Part shown: positions 10,461 through 21,989 of the stretch, piece after piece | Numbering within the stretch: position 1 is the first letter of the stretch | How the letters are laid out: the number at the start of each line of letters is the position of its first letter | Translations under genes and position numbers: made by a program | The notes under the pieces: generated by a model | The model's database searches: none | Told to the model about the DNA's origin: nothing | The model's input: only the letters and a program-made list of their open reading frames with translations | DNA from: Sepioteuthis lessoniana | Lineage: Eukaryota; Mollusca; Cephalopoda; Myopsida; Loliginidae | Direction of reading: 5' to 3' | Assembly (NCBI GenBank): GCA_963585895.1 | Contig: OY757907.1 | Span: forward strand, 112,067,771-112,131,770 | Length of the DNA: 64,000 bases

Positions 10461-12090
10461 ACGCAGAGATTATGGATCTATTGTTAAATAATTGGTAATG
10501 CTTTTTGTTTAACAATTCATCTAAGGGAAACGAAGCTCCTGTTTACACCTGCCTCGAGTGAACTAGATGCTGCACCAAATATTCTAGTTAAAAGAAACTA
10601 AACCTGATACAGAGGACTCTTGTGAGCCTTGGAAGCGTTTTGTTGATTTGAAGGGTAATTGAAAATACATAAAGCCTGAACAGGTTTTTAGACACTTGCA
10701 AAATAGTTGGAGTTCACAAACAGCTTTGTAAACAGACAAAGCTAAGTATTTTAGGAGACACTTGTTCTCACAGTTGAAATATGGATGCTATATCGAAATT
10801 ACATTAAATCATCCGTCCGTTTGCTTTAAAAATCTCTCAGATGCATACAAAACGAAGGTTGGAAGTCCAATATCCCAGATTAAATTTCTGGAAAAAGCTG
10901 AAACTCTCTGTATTTGGGCTAAACTTATTTTACATATTTTTTTGTTTGGGCAGATTATGAACCTGGAAGATCGATGACTTCTAAATGCAGATATTTTACG
11001 TTGCATTGGTCATTGGTCTTAGACTCAAGTTTATACCTAAAAACGCTTTTAGGACAACATAAGAAATTTAAGTCTGACCTTTAAAGTTGACAATTGAGAA
11101 AACACTAAAACTGTTAGAAGTTAATGGAAAAGTTTTACCTGGAAAGCGGCAAAGCGATATCAGGATGAGAGAATCAGGAGTGAAATTGAAAAGGGAAAGT
11201 TTTAGAGCAGAATGGATACTGAATTTTAATGGGGCTGGGGGTCGTGAAAATTGATTTAATGACTAATGTATGAAGCTAAATCTTGTTTTCGAAGGTCAGC
11301 TGTACGAATGATATTAAACCTGTCACAATGAAACTAAGTGTCAACTTCACTCCAGCGGCATCAGTTTACCTGAATTCTTTGTTGTATAACCTATATCAAC
11401 GTTTTCTTTTTTTTCTTTTCTTTTTTTTTTGTTGTTTAATTCAAATTTAGCCTTTTGATGCATTTAAGAACTCATAATAAAGAAACAAGTCATATGAAAA
11501 TGGTCCATGCACGAAAAAAATTCGACAGCAACCATACGCATGTGTGTGTGTGTGGAGGCATATATATCCCAGCTATTAATAAAATAAAAAGGTAGACAAG
11601 GCTCTAAGAAAGGCAGCCAGTTTAGGAGAACGAAGAACTGAGGAATGCAGTTCGGAGAATCTGTGGCATTCATTATTCTGTAACCAGTTCATTTAAAAAG
11701 TGTAGTTCGTCCTACACAAGCCTTCAACGCAATAAAAAATCTGTGCAAGTCATTTAATTAGCTTTCGCCTTATGAATGATCGATGGATATTATTATTATT
11801 ATAGGTATAAATATCCACTCAATTATGAATTTAAAAAAAGAAAACAAAAAAATCGCTTTACAACTTAGTAAAGTTATATCAATTACGTTCATCAAAGAGG
11901 AAAGATATAATCTATTTACAATTCTCTGATCAGATTAGACAGTTAAGTTTCATCTCGATAAATTTCTATCTAATTGATCTTAACTTGCAGTTAATCATCT
12001 TGTACCTTTCCTTATATGCACATCTGTATAAATATACTTACATTCAACTCTTCTATTTTATATACATAATTTAGAATGACATACTAACAC
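10461..12090. other. No assignable feature
   Basis: AT-rich unassigned DNA with a poly-T/TTTCT run near 11405-11432 and a short GTGTGTG tract at about 11541. No family match. Confidence 0.45.
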
Positions 12091-12097
12091 AAAGAAA

Positions 12098-12106
12098 TTG
12101 TGTGTG

Positions 12107-12155
<49 letters not shown>

Positions 12156-12165
12156 ACACAAAAAC
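12098..12165. repeat. (TA)n microsatellite with CACA flank
   Basis: GTGTGTATG(TA)n followed by CACACATACACACA, an imperfect palindrome. Confidence 0.9.
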
Positions 12166-12694
12166 TTTTGTGTGTGCGCGTGTAGAAGTCAACTCTTTAG
12201 ATAGAAGTACGAATGCGAGAGAAAATATTAGAATCTACTTTAGTGGATTCAAGATTATCGTTTATTTTTATAAAGAAAGCATAAAATAGTTCAAGTCAAA
12301 CTGAAATCTGTGATTATAAACATGATAGTAGCAACATTCGGTCTCCGAAGATTAGTTCACAAACTAATCAGACATGTGCGCTTGTAGTAATACCTTAAAT
12401 GACTTTTTACCTTAGTGACTAAATCTTGATATAAAATATTTTCACGACCATAGGTGCACAAGAAAAAACACTTTACTGACATATCTGAGAAAGTTATGAA
12501 AATTTTGCGTAGATATAGATCAAGCGTATATACAAGGGTCAGGGGAAAAGTTCTTGGGCTTACCAAGATAATTTCATGGAATGTAATGAAATTATGGTTA
12601 GTTCTCAACAGTCCCCCTTGTGCTTACACACTTCGAGTATGAATGCTGCAGTGATTGGATCCTATTGTTCAAGAAAGACATCAACATCAGAGGC

Positions 12695-12700
12695 ACACAT

Positions 12701-12743
<43 letters not shown>

Positions 12744-12765
12744 CACACACACACACACACATTAG
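12695..12765. repeat. (CA)n(TA)n(CA)n microsatellite
   Basis: CACATACACACACACA, then about 15 TA units, then CATACACACACACACA. Confidence 0.9.
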
Positions 12766-12779
12766 TGTATGCACATGTC

Positions 12780-14780
12780 TTTGGTAGTGTGCTTTCTAAA
12801 AAATCTCAAGGCATTGGTAACTTTGACCTTAGAAGAAAATTCGATTACATATGTATTACTTGATTATGTATAGGTAACCCACCATAAATACGGAAAAAAG
12901 TATATATATATATATATTTGAATATGACTGTGTGTGTAATATTATCGACAGTTGTGTCGATTTGTGGCAATCCGAGGAAAAAATTGAAACCATCCAGAAT
13001 TTATCCAAATCCCCTTGAATACTGAGGAGAGTGCTGGAATATTCGTAGCAAATTATAAAAGTATATCTGTAGCCAGCCACTAGTTAGTGGTGGTATGAGA
13101 ATTTACAAAGAATCATGATATCCCTCTGCATGGATGTAATATCATTTTTCTTCCACTCAACATGGATTCAATAAATGTTATTGTAAAATCTGGAGAGTTT
13201 ATATCACAACTTAAATGAATCAATGAATATACAAAAGAAGAAGTGATGGAAATAATACAAATAAATACACAAAGATTTTGTGGAAAGAGAACGTGCAAAG
13301 GAATAAAGATATTAGAAAAAGTGCAATGCAATTAATAAGGAATAGAATGAGATATCAATAAGCCTGTCGTCCGTGATGCAGTGAGCTGGATCTTGTATAA
13401 TCCTCGATCTACACGAGTAATATTCCCTGTTGAATTTGCAAAGAGAGAGATTATGTTATAAAATACATGCGTAATGTTTTCATCATCAGGAATCGGTCTT
13501 ATTGATATCCATATGTGATCAGGTAATTCTTTTATTAATGATATTAATAAAACTTTTTTTTTTATTATAGATTAATTTCCCTTCGATTGGTTTCTGTCTT
13601 TGTAAATTATTCCAAGTATATTTATATAGACAGTGCGAAAATTGTATACGTTTTTCGTGTATAAGCAAATCGAATATAACATTAAAAAAAAAGCTTAAAT
13701 TAATATGCAAAATAATTTGACTATGAAAGAACATTTGAATTTATAACAGTCTTACCTTATCGTTGTCCCTGTTTTGAAGAAGCCGTTTATCCCGTAGATC
13801 TACGAAGATTCGTCCGGGTCAGTTTTTTTAAGATATTGTCCTCAGTCTCTTCCCAGCAGGTGAGACGTAATCAATTCTCTAGCTTCGAACAGAGAATACA
13901 ATGATATTGTCCAGTTTTGCCCTCTTTTACCCTCAGTGACTGCCTAAAAAGGGTCTGACTTGTATTCATTATCTTACAGAGCTCCATACGATGTAATGCC
14001 GTCAGGAATAGGATATTTTTTCTGGTATCTGGGATAATTAGTTCCTAGAGGTCCTCCATAAATCCGATTTCCTGTCATATTTGGCAACCTTAGTGGTGGT
14101 TTTCTTTTTGTAGGGGGTAAATCCTATCATTCCTCCAACATCTTCCCAAACTATATCAACGTGGGTTCAACTTTGATAACTGTTTTAAGATTTCAAGAAA
14201 CTTTTTTGCAGAGTTCATCTTTGCGTTCAAATCAGGAATAAAGTAAACACCATTTCTAAAATACAAAACAGAAAGGGTATATACTAAATATTAAATTGTA
14301 CGATGCGTTCACCCACCCATCCCCACAAAAAAAAAAGAAAAACTGCGGATAACCCTTCCCAGACAGATTTTGTCAAGTATGAAAACAGCCAAATCTAAAC
14401 TAACAAAAAAAAAAAAAAAAAAAAAAGACATGGCGTTGACCAGTCGTGGGTTTTCTGCTGAGAAATCAGCCATTTTGTGATATTTTTTTCGCGAGAAATA
14501 TTGTTCCCTCAATTTTCATTGCTGGGAATTTCATTTTATGAATGACAAAAACTAAAAAGTACAAACATCAATCTTTTTATAAGTTTCCAGACAATTGTTG
14601 CAATTAACATCTTTTATACAGTTGTTCATGGTGAATACAAAATACTCCTTTATCTTAAACTTATACAGAATATGACTTTATGGAAATATTCTTACAAAAG
14701 TTGTGTACAGCTGGATGATCTCTACATTTAATAACCTATCGGTTGGTATTTGTGATATTCAATGTGGTAAACATTGATGT
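12780..14780. other. No assignable feature
   Basis: AT-rich sequence with short (TA)n at 12901-12917 and a 22-base A run near 14405. The stretch 13760-14130 is less AT-rich and may be an old unrecognised element; no protein motif was seen there. Confidence 0.4.
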
Positions 14781-14786
14781 TAGAGA

Positions 14787-15035
14787 AGTTGGCAACCTTA
14801 GTCGAGGGTAACCCGAAGGCTCCCTTTTCAATAGCTACTATACCGACATGTAGGGAAGGTCACTTCTCCTTTCCTAGGATTGCTCAACTTTACCTTGATA
14901 CGTACCTTATAATGCTGTGTGTTAAGCAAGTAGATATCAAGTATCATTTTCTGAGTCTTTGGTACGACTCGAACTAGGATTGAACCCCGGTCTCCTGGGC
15001 TGTTGGCGAAGACTAACCATACTAAACATCGGTGT
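14787..15035 (-). mobile_element. SINE-B copy
   Basis: In reverse it reads GTTAGTCTTCGCCAACAGCC, box B GGGTTCAATCCTAGTTC, GAGTCGTACCAAAGACTC, CATTATAAGGTACGTATC and TCGGTATAGTAGCTATTG, ending GGTTACCCTCGACTAAGG. It is one of the better preserved copies. Confidence 0.9.
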
Positions 15036-15127
15036 AGTAATCTCTGATGTTTATGATGTCACCATATTAATAAAATCATGCTAAAATATTCTGATATTAT
15101 GACTGCTTGAAATGGAGGATTTGTGTG

Positions 15128-15130
<3 letters not shown>

Positions 15131-15169
<39 letters not shown>
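15131..15169. repeat. (TA)n microsatellite
   Basis: About 19 uninterrupted TA units. Confidence 0.95.
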
Positions 15170-15170
<1 letters not shown>

Positions 15171-15302
15171 GAATTTTATAGCACGAAATTTCTACAAAAA
15201 AAATTTAAAAAACTATATTCTGGTACATGAATACCCCTAACATATAGAGCGAGCAAAATCTTTCTCAAAACCATAGATAAGAGGGATTAACTTGTGCATA
15301 TA

Positions 15303-15590
15303 TGTATTTACCAACCCCTCCACTCAGGCAGGATATGACACAAGGTCAATTTTTAAGCGGGGTTTAACAGGTTTGAATTCAGAGTTTTCCTTCTAGACTA
15401 GTTGCCTCACCAAGGCTCAAGAACCTAGTCTGTTCTATTTACCCATAGCTGGAGGGAGAATAATTGGATTCATACCTTTCCCAAGGGTATTAGTGCTATG
15501 TCAAATGCAACAAGTTTCGTCAAGGATTTGAACTCGTGTCGCCGTGTCCATTTACTACGACGATAAACATTACACCATGGGCACCTCCAA
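15303..15590 (-). mobile_element. SINE-A copy with 17-bp TSD
   Basis: Minus-strand tRNA-headed SINE. Reversed, the head reads GGAGGTGCCCATGGTGTAATG with box B GAGTTCAAATCC. The body includes CATAGCACTAATACCCTTGG and CTCCAGCTATGGGTAAATAG, and the tail CTTGTGTCATATCCTGCC...GGGGTTGGTAAATA. The flanks repeat ATTAACTTGTGCATATA (15286-15302 and 15591-15607), a perfect 17-bp duplication. Ends and TSD are intact, so this is a relatively recent insertion. Confidence 0.95.
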
Positions 15591-15814
15591 ATTAACTTGT
15601 GCATATAGCTCACAAAATACTTCTAATTTTAGTTACGTTAGAACTTGAAAATTTTAGACTGATTCAGATAGCATGTCAACACGTCAAGTGTTCTTTCTTG
15701 ACTAGAGGTGAGGGAATCGTGTTCATATTTATAATTATGGAGTAGTTGTTAGTTCGTGGTTGTTTCTTTCTTTTTTTTGCACACGGACCTCTCTAATACT
15801 ATTATTTTCAATAC

Positions 15815-15965
15815 AGTTATTTTACTTACAGTTCCTAGAACGCAGTGTTTCACTGGACCAGTGACAGATGGCAAGGAAGGAGTACTTTTCCGTTGCCAGA
15901 TCATCAGAATCGAAGCCTCGCCGTCAGATGCAGTTTAATGTTGTATCCAAAACACTCCCCTGTAA
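15815..15965 (+). repeat. Family D fragment
   Basis: Blocks CACTGGACCAGTGACAGATGG, AAGGAGTACTTTTCC, GTCAGATGCAGTTTAATG and ATCCAAAACACTCC follow the family D order. Confidence 0.6.
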
Positions 15966-16151
15966 AATATTGAAAGGCTTTTAAAAGATACAAATACTTT
16001 TTGAAATTAATCAATTTCAGATTTTTTTTATTAATAAAATGAAATTCCTAATTTCTTAAAGTATTAACTTATTTTTTTTCTCAAAAATGTCATGCTGTCG
16101 GATGTCTTTTTTTATATTCTTCTCACTTGTTTCTGAGAGAATTGCTAGGTA

Positions 16152-17043
16152 CGAGGTGCATATCATAAGTTTCTAGACTTTTTTCGTATGGGCACTTTCA
16201 TTGAAAGTACACACATGAAACTCTAGTCCCCTTCCAAGTAATCTCCTCCGGCTGCAATGCACTTGTTGTACCGTTCCAACAACTTCTGGATGGCCCCATG
16301 GAAGTTCTCTTGTGTGAGCGTGTCAGTGACCTTCGTCACAGCCTCTTTCATCTCAATTGTCTTATAACGATAGCCTCTGAGCTTAGGGAATAACCAAATA
16401 TCACAGGGAATGAGGTCTGGACGATAGGGAGGCTGTGGAACTGTCTTGATGCCCATCTTGGTCAAATAGTCTGTGACAAGGATGGAGTTGTGGACTGGTG
16501 TATTGTCCTGCTGGAAATGCCACTGAGCCGATTTGAAGAGTGCTGGCCTCTTTCCAAGGAATCTCTTCCTGAACTCCCTTAAAACCTCAACATAGTAACC
16601 CTAACCCTTTGGCCAATCAACTGTGGTGTATTGACTTCCTTACTCCTGCCATAGCTCTCATCATCCCTCACAGACTCCCTTCCTTCCTTGAATCTCTTAT
16701 GCCACTCAAAAACTGATGCTCGATTCATGCAAGATGGTCGAAAAGCAGTCTGAAGCATTCCATACGTTTCTGTGGCATTTTTTCAAAGTTTAAAACAGAA
16801 TTTTATTGCATATCGTTCTTCTAAAATGTCAGATTGCATCTTTGAATTTCACCAGCTGTGACAATCAGGCTGTAGTAGGGCGTATTTCAATTGCTGCTGT
16901 AGCTGTTCATTTGAACTCTAAATCATAAAGATTAGTCAGTCATCTCATAAGATGTCTAGCAATAACAGTGATTTTTTAAGTGTCTACGACAATGTTAAAT
17001 GTTCATACGAAAAAAAGTCTGGGAACTTATCGTATGCCCCTCG
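16152..17043 (-). mobile_element. Internally deleted mariner with both TIRs and TA target
   Basis: This is the best preserved mariner here. It is flanked by TA (16150-16151 and 17044-17045), with TIRs CGAGGTGCATATCATAAG on the left and, reversed, CGAGGGGCATACGATAAG on the right, both followed by AGACTTTTTTCGTATG. Length is 892 bp against about 1.3 kb for a full element. The minus strand keeps both transposase ends. The middle is replaced by a junction where an N-terminal segment ending LIGQ meets GYYVEVLREFR out of frame. The same junction is in the 5.2 kb copy, so the deleted form itself spread and must have depended on a transposase from elsewhere. Confidence 0.95.
16223..16534 (-). pseudogene. 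C-terminal part of mariner transposase
   Basis: A DDE/D cut-and-paste transposase that binds the TIRs and integrates at TA. This stretch is continuous on the minus strand: PALFKSAQWHFQQDNTPVHN, then ILVTDYLTKMGIKTVPQPPY and RPDLIPCDIWLFPKLRG, ending near AAGGDYLEGD. Exactly 34 residues separate the second catalytic Asp (QQDN) from the third (PCDI), the DD34D signature of mariner. The first catalytic Asp (family motif DESW) is not encoded, because the central region is deleted. No functional transposase can come from this copy. Confidence 0.9.
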
Positions 17044-17045
17044 TA

Positions 17046-17439
17046 AATATAATTTCATCAGAATACTAACTCATTCTAACCAGAAAACAAACATATTTAA
17101 TGGCTTAAAACTTTAATGGCATTTTTCTTCCTATAAATACGAATATTGTGAGTTTGCTCTAGACAGCGTATTTAATTTGCAAATAATTAATCAGAAAAAC
17201 TTATAAAAACTGATCACTGCAGCTGTCGATTACGTTCTTTTGAGCTGAAGTAATATTTCGGGTTGCTGGCAGTAGATTTTATTGAATCGACAAGAACAAA
17301 GAGATGGACGATTATCTTTGGGGCCTGAAAGTCTATGGAAACAGTCACACGTCGATCATAATGTCTTTGATCCAATGGTGCGTATCCGTATATTATGTAT
17401 CTAGTTAGAAAAATGCGTATCATAGGCTTATTTATTCAG

Positions 17440-17470
<31 letters not shown>

Positions 17471-17730
17471 GTAAATAAATAAAATATTTTGCGAACCGTT
17501 ACTAAGCTTTTATTAGACAAGTTGCATATATAATTAAAACTGGATATAAACAAATATCTCATTGACATAACAGTTAATTATGAAAGAAAGAATGGGTCTA
17601 TGGCGGTTATTAACAACACTATGTTTGATAACACTCGAGATGAATTTTTTTCTTTAACCAATAATGAGTCAACATTATGAGTATCATAAGCTTCAAGTGT
17701 TTCTCTGGAAAACTTCATAATGAGTGTCAC
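17046..17730. other. Unassigned, with a (TA)n tract
   Basis: AT-rich DNA holding a (TA)n microsatellite at about 17438-17468. Otherwise no recognised repeat or exon. Confidence 0.5.
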
Positions 17731-17732
17731 TA

Positions 17733-18021
17733 GGAAGTGCCAGTGGTGTAATGGTTATTGTCGTAGGAAATGGACACGGCGACACGAGTTCAAATCCTGG
17801 ACGAGACTGATTGCATTTCACATAGCACTAATACCCTTGGGAAAGGTATGAATCCAATTATTCTCCCTCCAGCTATGGGTAAATAGTAGAACAGACTAGG
17901 TTCTTGAGCCTTGGTGAGGCAACTAGTTTAGGAGAAGGAAAACTCTGAATTCAAACCTGTTAAATTCCGCTTAAAAATTGACCTTGTGTTATATCCTGCC
18001 CAAGTGGATGGTTGGTAAATA
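17733..18021 (+). mobile_element. SINE-A copy
   Basis: Plus-strand copy. The head is GAAGTGCCAGTGGTGTAATGG, box B GAGTTCAAATCC, the body CACTAATACCCTTGGGAAAGG and CTCCAGCTATGGG, and the tail GACCTTGTGTTATATCCTGCC...GGTTGGTAAATAT. The sequence ATGAGTGTCACTA occurs just before it and ATGAGTGTCACTATA just after, a probable TSD. Confidence 0.9.
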
Positions 18022-18029
18022 TGATGAGT

Positions 18030-18560
18030 GTCACTATAAAAATTATTTCAATACATCCTTGAAAAATATTCTTTTGTAAATACCCAATATAATCAATGAT
18101 CTATAAACACTCAGTACTTCGTAATAGTAATTATAACTGGATATTGATGAAATCTGTAAGAGTAACCTAGGCACTATTTGCAGTGTTCTCAAACTTTTAG
18201 TAAAAGGTAGTTATCTTACGTGTTCTAACGTAGAAATTTAATATATGAACACATCGTCACATTAGATAGAAAAATCGTCTCATCATCACAGGGACTTACG
18301 TTCATGCTGAATAAAGAAAAAAAAATATTAAGTTTAAAAACATCGCTTTTATCATAATCCTCTCTTTTATCACAATTGCCATGTCATCAATTAATGAGAG
18401 CTTGGTAATAAGAGCAACTAAAGTGTACGCCTCCCGCTAGATTTCAACTAAATATAAGTGATACGAGTTCCAATCTCAGCTCAGGTGGCTTCTATCATTC
18501 TTTTCTTATGAGAGAGAGTGCGAGAGAACAAAAGATGGACGTCCATAGAATTATTGGAAG
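18030..18560. other. No assignable feature
   Basis: AT-rich unassigned sequence preceding the fold-back repeat. Confidence 0.5.
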
Positions 18561-18566
18561 GCTAAC

Positions 18567-18770
18567 TAAAGAAGAAACCAAGAGGGACGTGAAAGGTTAA
18601 AGAAGAAACCAAGAGGGACGTGAAAGCATCTCTTGCCTCTCTCCGTTTCTTTCTAAACGTCTCTCTTGGTTTCTTTGACTTTTCACGTCTCTTGGTTTCC
18701 TTTTTAGGGACCCAAGAGAGACGTGGAAAGTTAAAAAAGAAACCAAAAGAGACTTTAGGAAGAAACGGGG
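18567..18770. repeat. Fold-back repeat built on a 28-bp unit
   Basis: The unit AAAGAAGAAACCAAGAGGGA-CGTGAAAG occurs twice in direct orientation (about 18567-18594 and 18599-18626). It then occurs inverted at least twice (AACGTCTCTCTTGGTTTCTTT near 18655, TTTTCACGTCTCTTGGTTTCC near 18681) and again forward (CCCAAGAGAGACGTGGAAAG near 18711). The transcript of either strand could fold into alternative hairpins. I do not recognise it as a known element. Confidence 0.75.
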
Positions 18771-18774
18771 AGAA

Positions 18775-19660
18775 GCAAGTGATGCTACGATAAAAACAAA
18801 ATCCCAGACATGCGACGTCAAGAAAGAAAAGGAAGCAGCAGATCAAGGAAAGAGCTACTTGATACTGGACGTCAATATGAAATGAAGATAGGAAGGATGT
18901 GAAAAAGACACGAAACTAGAAATGACATAAGGAAAAATGGTAAGAAAAGAGAAAAGAAAAGCAACAAAGAATACTAGAAGGAAAGTAGAAGTGAAAAAAC
19001 ACCAACAAAATGAAAAAAAAAAAACCTTCAACATTAAACAAGAAATAGAAGATAAACAAGAAATGTAAATGGACAGTAAATTGTAATTAAGACACAAGTG
19101 TCATGTATTATAGCTATTTATACCGTTTAAATATGTAGTTTCACATCTTCGCCAGATCTTAAGGGTTTGCTTCAACGCGTTTGTTGGTACATCAAAATTT
19201 ATCACTCCATTACGACAAATGTTTACATTAGGGCTAGGTTAAAAATATACATAAAATGAAACAAATACTTATGTTTTTCCTTAAGATTAGACCTAAGAAA
19301 TAAGTATTATAACTGGGAATTCAATACAGAAACACTGAAAAAACAAAAAAAAAATCGTATACATTTTGCCTATTTTAAGGTCTCTAACAATTGAGACGTC
19401 AGCTTGAATATGCAGAAAGCGTCTTTCAACAATCGTGATGATTACATCAATTATAAAAAATAATATTCATCATTAAATACATTCTCATACGAGATACGTA
19501 TATCAGGTGGTCATTGCATGTTCATACAAAACTTTCCCAACTTACGATATTCTCGTAAATTCCAAGCTCTGTAATGTATATTTGAATAATTTCTCGAAGA
19601 GCAGTTTCTACATTCTTTTCAGCCATTTCTTTATGATCAGTTCAAGTGTTTAATTGTTCT
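18775..19660. other. Purine-rich then unassigned sequence
   Basis: From 18775 to about 19060 the plus strand is strongly purine-biased (AAAGGAAG, AAGAAAAGAAAAG), which explains long minus-strand open frames rich in Phe, Ser and Leu. The remainder is AT-rich and unassigned. Confidence 0.55.
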
Positions 19661-19674
19661 AAAGCATAGCAATC

Positions 19675-19905
19675 GGTCACAGGATATGACATCAGATTAA
19701 TTTTTAAGAGGAATACTGCTGATGTGTACTTTGTATAGCATCCAGTTTCGATAGAAAACACTAAGGTTAAAATGCCAATACGGTCCTATTTACTCTTAGC
19801 TGAATGGATGAAGAGATGAATCCGTGCTTTTTCGAAGTGAAAAAATAAACAGCCTTGTCTAGTGTTTGAAGTGTAACCGTGTCCATTTTCGACAATAATT
19901 ATTGC
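19675..19905 (-). mobile_element. SINE-A copy, degenerate
   Basis: Reverse-oriented remnants of SINE-A: CACAGGATATGACATCAG, AATTTTTAAGAGG, CCTATTTACTCTTAGCTG, TGAATCCGTGC and GTAACCGTGTCCATTTTCGAC. Many indels. Confidence 0.55.
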
Positions 19906-19909
19906 GTGC

Positions 19910-21340
19910 GCATATATTCAAATTTTATTATACAATATGATTACACGCACGATACCATGGCCTTATTAGCCACCAACCAGAGGTGATGCTACAGTTTCTG
20001 TGGCTAAGGTGGTACTGCCACCCCTGGTGCCAATAGCAGCTTTTGCCACCAAAGAGGATATGAAGACAAAAAGAGCCTAAGTTCCTCTTTGTAGCTTAGG
20101 TTCATATATGCGTATGAAAGTATATCTAAGCGAATGCAACTAACTATATATATATTTTTTTTCACTTTTTAGTTTATGATCATACAAATATCAAAGACCA
20201 AATTGGAAATTTAAAATCTTTTTTTTTCTACGCACACGTGTGTGAAAAATACATATTCTGTTCTGAATAAGAGTTGAGAGCAACGGAAATAAGAAAAGTC
20301 CGTTTAAAACGAATTAACTCCCAGGTAACGATTCAAAATGAAATTTTCAAAAATTAACTCTTGGGAAAAAAATACCCCTCCACATGTCCATCATCCCATG
20401 GCTCTGTTTATTTTCGAACATTTTGAACAAAGAAAAAAAAAAAATAACTAAACGAAAAAAAAAAAAAAATTTGAAGTGAGCTTAAATTTAATGGTTTCAT
20501 CAACTATCGTCCATTGCCCACTTCTCTCCCCTCCACAGTTCCACCAGCAGTTAACACCTTTTCCTGAGTTGTAAATATTCTATAATTCGTTTCCAAATGT
20601 CTGATAAAAAATACAGGAGAACGATAAAAAAATATTTAAGCACTTTCACTAAATAATTGCCAATTTTTCTTTTCCACGGCGCTGAAAAATCGTTGATTTT
20701 CCAAAAGTGTGAATTTTGGCAGCGTCTTTTCGTGACAAACTGAGTACATCTTCAGCAATGTAATCGCAAAGGATGATGGGATTTTCCAGTATTCTATATC
20801 TTAACTGGATGCTAAATATTCCATCGCATCCTATGCATGACAGTTCTTCATGTTCTTAAAGTAAGTTCGACACGTAATGCATATTATTCAATAAGAATCT
20901 TTTTTTAAGTAAAAACGAAATATAAAAATATGCAAGAGAAATAATTGCAAGATTTGAAAACGAAATTCTTGCTTGCCGAGTGATTTTTTTCAATTAAGCA
21001 TTTAAATTGAAACGTGAAAGCTGTAAAATTGAATTATGAAGCCATGAACCAAATAGACTGTATCTCTGTAGCTTCATTCCAATATTTTTCTCTAAATATT
21101 ATTGCATATGTACACATATATTGTACTGTTCATAAGTATTCGAACGAAGAGATTGTGTGTTTTTAATTAATTGTTTTTAAGAGTCGAAAATAGAAAAAAA
21201 AATTGCAATCAACATAAAGCAATAATTATGGTTTTGAAAGAATCTTTCTTAAATAGAATTAAATTTTTATATGAAAATATTTTTTTCTGCCCTTTTCATA
21301 CCATATTTAGGATTGACCAGGGATATTGCAGTCTTTTTCG
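19910..21340. other. No assignable feature
   Basis: AT-rich sequence with several A or T homopolymers (near 20220, 20431 and 20456). No repeat-family or exon support. Confidence 0.45.
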
Positions 21341-21343
21341 TTC

Positions 21344-21570
21344 TACTCTTTTGATGGTTTGGTTTCTTTTGTTTAATGGCATATCAACCTTTGTGGGTTA
21401 TTTAATGCCAAAGCTATTCTCCTAGAAGAACAGTAGTGGTACTATTTAACCCATAGCTGGGAGGATAAGGGGGTTCATACCTTTCCCCAAGGGTATTTGC
21501 CCGAAAGTGAACGTAATAGCGCGACTGGAGTTCGAACTCGCTTCCTACGATTCCGCAGTCCATCGTACTC
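21344..21570 (-). mobile_element. SINE-C copy, 5' truncated
   Basis: The clearest SINE-C body in the window: TTTAATGGCATATCAACC, GGTTATTTAATGCC, CTATTTAACCCATAGCTGGG, GAACGTAATAGCGCG and box B in reverse (GAGTTCGAACTCG). It stops before the tRNA 5' end. Confidence 0.9.
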
Positions 21571-21734
21571 TTGTGAATAATCATCAAACTTTATAATGAG
21601 TTAATGTGAATCCTCCCAACTCAAAATCATTAACAGCTTTTCTAATCATAAGCAATAAAAACCTTTATATTCGTTCGAATATACAATCATATATGCTAGA
21701 AAAGGAACATTACGCAGAAAAGACCAAATGTTAT

Positions 21735-21958
21735 TGCAAATAAACCAGGGTTCAATCCCAGGTCGAGTCTCACTAAAGACTCAAAAGTTGGTACATGATG
21801 ACGCCTTGCTTGGCACTTATTATAAGGTAAAGATCAAGGGTAACGTGAAGCAATCCAGGGAATTGAATAGCATCCTCCCCTACGGTGTAGTAGCTATTGA
21901 AAAGAAAACCTTCGGGTCAACCTCGATTATGATCGCCAACTTTACATTTATGATTCTG
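21735..21958 (+). mobile_element. SINE-B copy, head truncated
   Basis: Starts at box B (GGGTTCAATCCCAGGTCG) and continues GAGTCTCACTAAAGACTC, TACGGTGTAGTAGCTATTG and GGGTCAACCTCGATTATG...CGCCAACTTTAC. Confidence 0.85.
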
Positions 21959-21989
21959 AATACTAAGTATATTTTCCTAGTCCGTTGGG

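Noticed and set aside
10063-10515. Several overlapping 60-120-codon frames on both strands
   Set aside because: Microsatellite translations with no coding signature.
18562-18846. 94-codon minus-strand frame
   Set aside because: Produced by the purine-rich fold-back repeat; the residues simply mirror the 28-bp units.
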